Shown: positions 58,802 through 64,000 of the stretch, piece after piece
Layout of the letters: every line of letters begins with the position of its first letter
How positions within the stretch are numbered: the stretch's first letter is position 1
Assembly: GCA_965220955.1 (NCBI GenBank)
Contig: CBDCRK010000045.1
Location: forward strand, 62,001 to 126,000
From: CBDCRK01 sp965220955
GTDB taxonomy: Bacteria > Desulfobacterota > Binatia > Bin18 > CBDCRK01
DNA length: 64,000 bases
Direction: 5' to 3'
The notes under the pieces: model-generated
Told to the model about the DNA's origin: nothing
Databases searched by the model: none
Seen by the model: only the letters and a program-made list of their open reading frames with translations
Made by a program: the position numbers and the translations under genes

Positions 58802-61048
58802 TCACTTTACAAACGTTTTCGAGTTAAGGAAGCGCTTGAGCACGTTGTTGGTAATACGTGAGACGTTATTGTTGTAGTTGTTGTGCGACAGGCTTCCTGC
58901 CCACGCAATCGAGCTGGTTGACCACACAGCACCACCGTTGGGCGTCTCGTAGAATACCATATCGGCACGCACAAGCCCGTTCTCCGAACCACCAAGCCCA
59001 GGATAAGTCGCCAATAGTTCCTCGCATACTACAAGATAAATGTCGGTGTGGCCGCCCTTGGACGTGGCAAGAACCAAGGCATGTGGAGGAGTGCCAAGTT
59101 GGCGATCAGCACGGTCGAGTTCAAGACCGGCTGCGCCACCGCCAATCAGCCCAAAGTCGCCAATGATTTCGTCTTTGCCAATACCCTCGAAGATGAACGC
59201 AGCACGCGGATCAAAACTATCGGGCAGGCGATAATACGGCGCCGAAATATCAAAGCCCTGGGCAGTGAAGCCAGCTCCGGTAATCATTTGTGGCGGACGG
59301 CCTTGGCGCCGCCAGAGACCACCATATTCACCGGTGAAACTGTGATAATACTCGCCAGGCTCTGCTGCCCACGTACGAATACCCCCCTCATTTCGCCGCA
59401 CTTCGATGAGCCCAGGTACCTCCGGGTGATAGGCAATCCGCCAGTACCAGCCATTCGCCCCCATATACATAAGGCGGCCGCCCTGATTCTGATAAGCCAT
59501 CATAGCATCCCACATTTGCCGGGAGTGATATTCGGGATGACTGCCAGTAAGGACCACGGTGTAGCGCTTGAGGATCTCAAACCCCTGGTAGTGGAGATCT
59601 TCATCGGTGATAACATCGAACTCGTAGCCCTTGGCCTCAAGCCAGTCGGTGATGTGGGTATCAGCGTTGAATTGCCAGAGCGAAGACCCGAGACCACCTA
59701 GCGTTCCCATGTGTTTGGGCCGCATGTTCAGGATCGGCCGCAACCGAGACGAATAGCAGACTCCCGAGCCATCCGAATGGGAGTCGTAGCACGACGCGCC
59801 ATACTCGCGGTGTTCGTTGAGAAAAACGTCCTGCTTATCAAGCACTGCTAATCGCCCAGCAACTATCTCGACAAGGGCCGCGTTGGTTGCCATGTGCTCG
59901 TTGGCATACGCCATATAGCTTGCCGTGGGCAGAAGGAAAGCAATCTTCTTTTTCTTACCCGGCGTTGGCTTGACAGTGAAGGGAATATATTCCTCTTCTT
60001 CGCCCGATCTGAGACGAGCGGCGTAGAGGCCGCTCTTCATTGTAGTAGGGATTGTCAACTCGAAATCAACCTCCCATCCCGCGTTGTAGAGATCGTCATC
60101 ATGGAAATGGATTGCACCATACTGCTCTGGAGCTTGCTGCCAGTTCATAACCTCACCGCTCCAGTTGTACCCTTTCATGCCGCGGGCCGGCATGTTGACC
60201 ACTTGGCCGTGAAGTAGATTAGGCGAGGTATCGGTCACTTTGATCGAGCTAATGTTCTGTGAGAAGTCCCACGAGCCAACGACTACACTCCTGAGCTGCG
60301 TCGGCACAGGGCCACTTTTTAGCATCTCCATCTCGGCCCGGCTCAGAGCACGGTTGGCAAGGCAGGGACTATCAATCTTACCATTGTACTTGCCGTCAGG
60401 TTTGGTTCTGCCCCTGCCACTACGGAATGCGCCAAACATTAACGGTGATTGGTTTCTTCCCAGATTCTTGATCTTCGTCTTCTTGTGAACTTCGGCAGCG
60501 TCCGAGACCAGCGGATAGCTGACCAGCGGCTCCTGATAGACAGCAACCTTTTGCGTCTTCACGTCATAGCTCACGCCAACGAAATACCATTCACGGGCTA
60601 CCAACGGCTTGCCGGTTGTGATAACTTCCTCGTTGCCCCGACCGCCGCCCAGCACCAAGGCAATCGAGCCATCACGCTCCGAGATCATCAGAATCATACC
60701 GGATTTATCGCTATCGCGAATCTTCGACATGATGACCTGTCTCTCCTTCTCTGGGGTCGTCGGCCAAATCATTGCTTGAAAAGAGAAGCTCTCCAGGTTC
60801 TCGAGAAGCGGACTATTGGGAATTACAACATAGGAGCCGGCCTCAATGGCTTGCTTCCGTCCCTTATATGTCTTGTTGATCGGCGTCCTCACTACCTTCT
60901 CTTTGACACCCGGGCCTTGGGGGTTAGTATCGCCGCAGATAATACGCACTACGTCTACCCTGTAGGTTGGCAACTCGCAGTTGACCATGAATTTGATGGT
61001 CTCGCCGGATGCTCCGCTCAACTTATTGCAATAACCAGTGATCTTCAT
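58802..61048 (-). CDS. N,N-dimethylformamidase-like large (beta) subunit
   Basis: A 748-residue protein of the dimethylformamidase large-subunit family. Residues 1-~330 look like a lectin-type (LamG-like) beta domain; the rest contains AFLLPTASYMAYANEH, SGVCYSSRLRPILNMRPKH, NADTHITDWLEAKGYEFDVITDEDLH, TGSHPEYHS and MYMGANGWYWRIAYHP, a family core said to bind a mononuclear iron. Founding members hydrolyse dimethylformamide to dimethylamine and formate, but many homologues have unknown amides. ATG 61048 follows AAAGGTGTGAAA. The small subunit gene lies 119 bp upstream. Confidence 0.85.
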   Translation of the reverse strand: MKITGYCNKLSGASGETIKFMVNCELPTYRVDVVRIICGDTNPQGPGVKEKVVRTPINKTYKGRKQAIEAGSYVVIPNSPLLENLESFSFQAMIWPTTPEKERQVIMSKIRDSDKSGMILMISERDGSIALVLGGGRGNEEVITTGKPLVAREWYFVGVSYDVKTQKVAVYQEPLVSYPLVSDAAEVHKKTKIKNLGRNQSPLMFGAFRSGRGRTKPDGKYNGKIDSPCLANRALSRAEMEMLKSGPVPTQLRSVVVGSWDFSQNISSIKVTDTSPNLLHGQVVNMPARGMKGYNWSGEVMNWQQAPEQYGAIHFHDDDLYNAGWEVDFELTIPTTMKSGLYAARLRSGEEEEYIPFTVKPTPGKKKKIAFLLPTASYMAYANEHMATNAALVEIVAGRLAVLDKQDVFLNEHREYGASCYDSHSDGSGVCYSSRLRPILNMRPKHMGTLGGLGSSLWQFNADTHITDWLEAKGYEFDVITDEDLHYQGFEILKRYTVVLTGSHPEYHSRQMWDAMMAYQNQGGRLMYMGANGWYWRIAYHPEVPGLIEVRRNEGGIRTWAAEPGEYYHSFTGEYGGLWRRQGRPPQMITGAGFTAQGFDISAPYYRLPDSFDPRAAFIFEGIGKDEIIGDFGLIGGGAAGLELDRADRQLGTPPHALVLATSKGGHTDIYLVVCEELLATYPGLGGSENGLVRADMVFYETPNGGAVWSTSSIAWAGSLSHNNYNNNVSRITNNVLKRFLNSKTFVK

Positions 61049-61167
61049 TTTCACACCTTTTATCTTCCCCCCTCAGCAAACGGGAGACCAAAAGGGATTT
61101 TTTGTTATCCGCATAGACTTGCTCCTCTGCTTTTACCAAGGGAAGAACTGCTCTCATAGGGTTCGAT

Positions 61168-61476
61168 TTAATCAGGGTTGCTTCCAGCGTGATTCTTCCA
61201 GCGACGCCGAAAGACTTCCCATTCGGCGTCTTCAAGGTTCTTGAACACTTTGTCTTTAAGAACCTTGATGGGCTTTCCCCGCTCACCGGTCAACTGACCC
61301 AGAACCCATTCCTTGTGTGGTTTTGTACAGATCAGGATGTATTTGTTCTGTACGGGCTCACCCCGGAACACGTTCAGAACACGTTGTAGAGCGGGGCTGT
61401 GCTTCCCAATTGGCGTCTGCTTGAATTCATCGACCAGATGCCGATCGTGCCTGCCGACTTTATAGACTGTAAGCAT
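61168..61476 (-). CDS. N,N-dimethylformamidase-like small (alpha) subunit
   Basis: A 102-residue basic protein: LVDEFKQTPIGKHSPALQRVLNVFRGEP, NKYILICTKPHKEWVLGQLTGERGKP and DAEWEVFRRRWKNH match the small subunit of dimethylformamidases, slightly shorter than the founding ~132-residue form. Start ATG 61476 follows GGGAGACAAGTATC. Encoded directly before the large subunit, as expected for a heteromeric enzyme. Confidence 0.82.
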   Translation of the reverse strand: MLTVYKVGRHDRHLVDEFKQTPIGKHSPALQRVLNVFRGEPVQNKYILICTKPHKEWVLGQLTGERGKPIKVLKDKVFKNLEDAEWEVFRRRWKNHAGSNPD

Positions 61477-61552
61477 GATACTTGTCTCCCAATTTTCTTT
61501 AGATGGGGTTACTAACTCATGGTGGGGAGTATGGATCTAGTCGTACAGGTGA

Positions 61553-61939
61553 TCAGTCCTGAAAGAGGGGTGCCTTAGCTTTAGCGTAGGTCAGCTTACG
61601 CACTAGTTTGTCACCTTTGAAATGGAGGAGATCGAGACCCCGCCATGAAGTTGGCTGACCTTTAACTTCGAGAGTACACAGCCAGCTGGCCATAACCTTG
61701 CCGGTATCAGCGTCGACAAACAGGTCCTCGTCGATGAACTTCATATTGCCGAACACGCCGTTAAACTGGGGTTCGAAGGCAGTGCGGATCGCCTCCTTGC
61801 CTTCGTTGTGGGTGCCGTTGAACTCATCATAGACAGCGTTGTCAGCAAAGAACGACATCACGGCGTTGAGATCGTTATGGTTAAATGCTTCCATGAATTG
61901 GTTAGTCAGCTCAATAAGCTGTTGACGTTCCCTGGTCAT
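61553..61939 (-). CDS. SnoaL-like/NTF2-fold protein
   Basis: The 128-residue product has LTNQFMEAFNHNDLNAVMSFFADNAVYDEFNGTHNEGKEAIR and TSWRGLDLLHFKGDKLVRKLTYAKAK, the cone-shaped NTF2 fold. Members act as small isomerases, hydrolases or binding proteins. Start ATG 61939 follows AGAGGAGGACCT. It is upstream of the dimethylformamidase genes on the same strand and could belong to the same transcript. Confidence 0.8.
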   Translation of the reverse strand: MTRERQQLIELTNQFMEAFNHNDLNAVMSFFADNAVYDEFNGTHNEGKEAIRTAFEPQFNGVFGNMKFIDEDLFVDADTGKVMASWLCTLEVKGQPTSWRGLDLLHFKGDKLVRKLTYAKAKAPLFQD

Positions 61940-62159
61940 AGGTCCTCCTCTAGTAGCCAAGTAGTAGCTAAGTTTAGCCCTCCAATGTGTGCCTACTGCA
62001 GCCGTCCAGGCTCAGCCCTCGAACGACTGTTTCGGGGCTGGCCTGAATATGGCCACGCTCGCACCGGCAGTCCACTATCAGCCCGACCGGCTGTTTATCG
62101 TGATTTTGCTAACGCCTACCCGCAACCTCTGTCAAGGGGTGATTGGCAAACACTCTTGT

Positions 62160-62615
62160 CTACTGCCGTTCGAGCACAACCACAGGAATCTCACGATCGG
62201 TTTTGGCCTGATAGTCATTGTACGGCGGATAGATAGCTGCCATCTTTTTCCACAGCTCTGCGCGTTCCTCGCCAGTTGCTGTCCGCGCCTTGGCTTTAAA
62301 ACAATCGGTTGCGACCTGGACCTCAACGTCGGGATTGGCAGCCAGATTCAGATACCAGCCAGGGTGTTTCGGTGCCCCGCCCTTGGAGGCGACAACCACA
62401 TACGCGCCGTTCGCCTCGCCATAAATCAGGGGCATAATACCTTGATTGCCAGTCTTGCGACCTGTTGTTGTCAGCAGCAAGGTCGGTATTGGCCCCGGCC
62501 CACCAACAGGCGCTGAGTCCCACATATGTCCATCAGCACCATTGCTGTCTAAATAACGCTTCAGATGGTCGGCAATCCATTTGGGCACATTGTCCGGAAT
62601 TTTGACATCACTCAT
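62160..62615 (-). CDS. Deazaflavin (F420)-dependent nitroreductase/Ddn-family protein
   Basis: A 151-residue split-barrel protein: GGPGPIPTLLLTTTGRKTGNQGIMPLIYGEANGAYVVVASKGGAPKHPGWYLNL is the Ddn/FDOR signature. ATG 62615 has a strong AAGGAGGATCGT upstream. The frame stays open to ATG 62732, which also has a site (AAAGGGGGACGT) and would add a predicted signal peptide (AIPLALLVAGMYIPVFA). Both starts may be used. F420 binding is inferred; some members bind FMN or heme. Confidence 0.82.
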   Translation of the reverse strand: MSDVKIPDNVPKWIADHLKRYLDSNGADGHMWDSAPVGGPGPIPTLLLTTTGRKTGNQGIMPLIYGEANGAYVVVASKGGAPKHPGWYLNLAANPDVEVQVATDCFKAKARTATGEERAELWKKMAAIYPPYNDYQAKTDREIPVVVLERQ

Positions 62616-62960
62616 ACGATCCTCCTTACAAGTTCCTGGCTCGACAGTGTCCGCAAACACTGGAATATACATCCCTGCGACCAACAACGCTAATGGGATG
62701 GCTAGGCTCGGGATTTTCCATTTCTGTGCCATACGTCCCCCTTTTCTCTAGGGGCTCTCAAACCGATGAACTGGTTCCGTGTTTGACATAATGCCAAGCA
62801 CAGAAAAACTTAATAAACATGCCACATCCCCCACCCTACAGCAAAAAAATCGACGCACCGTTAAATCTGCTACAACTGCTGGGCCAGCAATATCCTCACG
62901 CTGAACCTCTCCAGCACGGGTTTGTTCGAGGCAGGCAGTCGTGGCGTACGTGGGATACAC

Positions 62961-63251
62961 TCAGGACGCCAAGGCTCTGGAAACAGCTTGAGGATTCTTC
63001 GCTGCGACTCGCAGCAACGCGCGAGCTGGTCCCTCCGGTCGCCGACGCCCTTGTTCCCAGTTTTGGAGCGTCGCCACGCTGACGCCAATCATAAGGGCGA
63101 ACTCCTGCTGAGACTTCTTTAATTGAGCGCGGATCTCGCGCACGTCTTCAGGCCGAAACTCGGTCGTCCGTCCGGGCTTGAGTTGCCCGCGGCGAATAGC
63201 CCCCGCCTGCTTGACACTTGTTACCAAGCGATCAAAGTCCTTTTGCTTCAC
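62961..63251 (-). CDS. nadS: NadS-type helix-turn-helix antitoxin
   Basis: A 96-residue protein with KQKDFDRLVTSVKQAGAIRRG at the start and an XRE domain SQQEFALMIGVSVATLQNWEQGRR, then the NadS tail PEGPARALLRVAAKNPQAV. It partners with a RelE/HigB-type toxin. GTG 63251 overlaps the stop of the broken toxin gene by 4 bp. It represses its own locus in related systems. Confidence 0.88.
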   Translation of the reverse strand: MKQKDFDRLVTSVKQAGAIRRGQLKPGRTTEFRPEDVREIRAQLKKSQQEFALMIGVSVATLQNWEQGRRRPEGPARALLRVAAKNPQAVSRALAS

Positions 63252-63423
63252 TCGAGTCCCTCCTTGACCAGTCGTCGTAGGGTTGCCGTCTGCTTGGGGG
63301 TGAGGTCTTCTTGGTCATTTTTGCGATACATCGTTAGCATGTAGACTGAAGTTGTCTGTATTCCTCCAATGAGAGTTCACGCTCGATGTCCTCTGTGAAG
63401 ATGGGAGTTTCGATAAACCTCAC
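63248..63423 (-). pseudogene. RelE/ParE-like toxin with internal deletion
   Basis: From GTG 63423 the frame gives RFIETPIFTEDIERELSLEEYRQLQ, the N-terminus of the NadS partner toxin, then STC and TAA (63336-63334). A second frame from ATG 63331 gives MYRKNDQEDLTPKQTATLRRLVKEGL, its C-terminus, ending at 63248. The middle ~60 residues with the active site are gone. Confidence 0.8.
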
Positions 63424-63533
63424 CCCGGTAGAGTACGCCAATAGCGGAGTACCTGCAACTCCTTCGATGGTTCACCTAACACGCGGGATAGACCGAGATC
63501 ATCGCGCCAACGAGCCCCAGCTTGGCGCAGCGC

Positions 63534-63680
63534 TCAATCTTGCTTCGCCCAACCGGTTTCGTAGTCCGCGCTCATCCGCACCTGAGCGCGCATGTGCTGG
63601 AACTTCCACCTCGCCGTTCACTTTGATGTAGTCGTCCTCGTAGCGCACCGCCTGCCACTTTGCCGTGGTCTGGCCAAACG
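63534..63680 (-). pseudogene. SnoaL-like domain remnant, frameshifted
   Basis: One frame reads FGQTTAKWQAVRYEDDYIKVNGE; after a one-base shift in the GAGGTGGAAG region the next frame gives WKFQHMRAQVRMSADYETGW followed by AKQD and a TGA at 63536-63534. It is the C-terminal half of an NTF2-like protein. The adjacent 63681-63876 shows no recognisable gene. Confidence 0.5.
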
Positions 63681-63876
63681 TAAACGAACCAAATCATCGA
63701 CTAACAGGCTGCTCCATGCAAAATTTGCAGCAGCACGGCACGCCGGAACGTGATATCGGGCGAGGGCACAGGCAGATTCTTTTTCGGCAATGCTCGACCA
63801 GGGCTTTGAGCAGGGCCAAGAACGCAGCAGCGAGAAGAGAAGTCATAGGTCGATGGAGCGTAGCCCGACAACACCC

Positions 63877-64000
63877 CTACTCGTGACCGCTGGCCGGGCG
63901 GCCGGCACGGGCGGCTAACCACTTCTTGAAAGCGGTCTGGCTCTCGCCGGAGGGTCGGCCAGCGAGCAGGCTTGCAACGCTAATATCTTCGTCAAGGTCT
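63877..64000 (-). CDS. C-terminal end of an unknown gene, cut by the window edge
   Basis: The reverse strand is open from base 64000 to TAG 63879-63877, ending VASLLAGRPSGESQTAFKK...GRPASGHE. The 40 residues do not tell the family. Reported as a partial gene because the frame enters from outside. Confidence 0.4.
   Translation of the reverse strand, partial: DLDEDISVASLLAGRPSGESQTAFKKWLAARAGRPASGHE

Noticed and set aside
62748..62960. 70-codon minus-strand frame between the Ddn-like and nadS genes
   Set aside because: Cysteine- and arginine-rich random-looking product, no ribosome site; I see nothing else in 62733-62960.
1..64000. tRNA genes, rRNA genes, CRISPR arrays and intact insertion sequences
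   Set aside because: None could be recognised by eye; the regular repeats seen are the 18-bp coding repeat, the island repeats and small intergenic hairpin elements.

Overview
The window reads as chromosomal DNA from a Gram-negative bacterium of moderate GC content. A mixed catabolic repertoire (CaiB/BaiF CoA-transferases, LLM-type flavin/F420 enzymes, amidohydrolases, haloalkane dehalogenases, a dimethylformamidase) sits beside hopanoid genes (squalene-hopene cyclase, presqualene synthase), a CysB-like LysR regulator, FtsB and a bacterial family-B DNA polymerase. This mix suggests a Tectomicrobia-, Desulfobacterota- or related proteobacterial-type genome. That placement is inference from gene content only; there is no rRNA gene here to settle it. 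I saw no tRNA, rRNA or CRISPR array.

Layout. 1-6.1 kb: minus-strand block with the start of a membrane-anchored spermidine synthase, a DUF350 membrane protein, a lipoprotein, an F420-type oxidoreductase, oligoendopeptidase F and a secreted cupredoxin-like protein. 6.2-13.0 kb: catabolic block with an amidohydrolase, a two-gene EamA transporter, a frameshifted MFS transporter, a cyclase-family hydrolase, a CoA-transferase and an enoyl-CoA hydratase. 13.08-18.9 kb: an accessory island bounded by two 69-bp direct repeats (66/69 identical). It carries a cyclophane-type RiPP operon (precursor, radical SAM maturase, 2OG-Fe(II) oxygenase, HExxH hydroxylase) and, convergent to it, a Septu-like PtuA/PtuB defence pair. 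This is the most interesting part of the window. 19-26.3 kb: a truncated VapC, D-aminoacylase, amino acid permease, two overlapping haloalkane dehalogenases, a nitroreductase and a deleted LLM remnant.

26.3-36.2 kb: DNA glycosylase Tag, a 3-aminobutyryl-CoA ammonia-lyase overlapping an ornithine-cyclodeaminase homologue, two CoA-transferases, an UPF0175 protein, then a minus-strand group of a nitrile hydratase alpha/activator fusion, an alpha/beta-hydrolase whose nucleophile serine is glycine, and an LLM oxidoreductase; next a PanE fragment and dGTPase. 36.3-41.8 kb: a thiolase-like protein and a hopanoid/isoprenoid operon (shc, dxr, hpnD-like). 41.8-49.5 kb: NtrC remnant, trmJ, another Gly-nucleophile hydrolase, a 30-residue Lys/Ala protein with its own promoter and terminator, ftsB, a broken gcvH, pyrF and proS. 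49.7-58.8 kb: two acyl-CoA dehydrogenases, isoaspartyl peptidase, family-B DNA polymerase, LysR, a ribosome-hibernation/cold-shock fusion and cobS. 58.8-64 kb: dimethylformamidase subunits, a SnoaL-like protein, a Ddn-like reductase, a NadS antitoxin with a deleted toxin, and decayed sequence to the edge.

Several genes are broken by single-base shifts, stop codons or deletions (MFS transporter, gcvH, VapC, LLM remnant, NtrC, RelE-like toxin, a SnoaL-like remnant). This points either to gene decay or, for the single-base lesions, to assembly errors; read-level data are needed to tell these apart.
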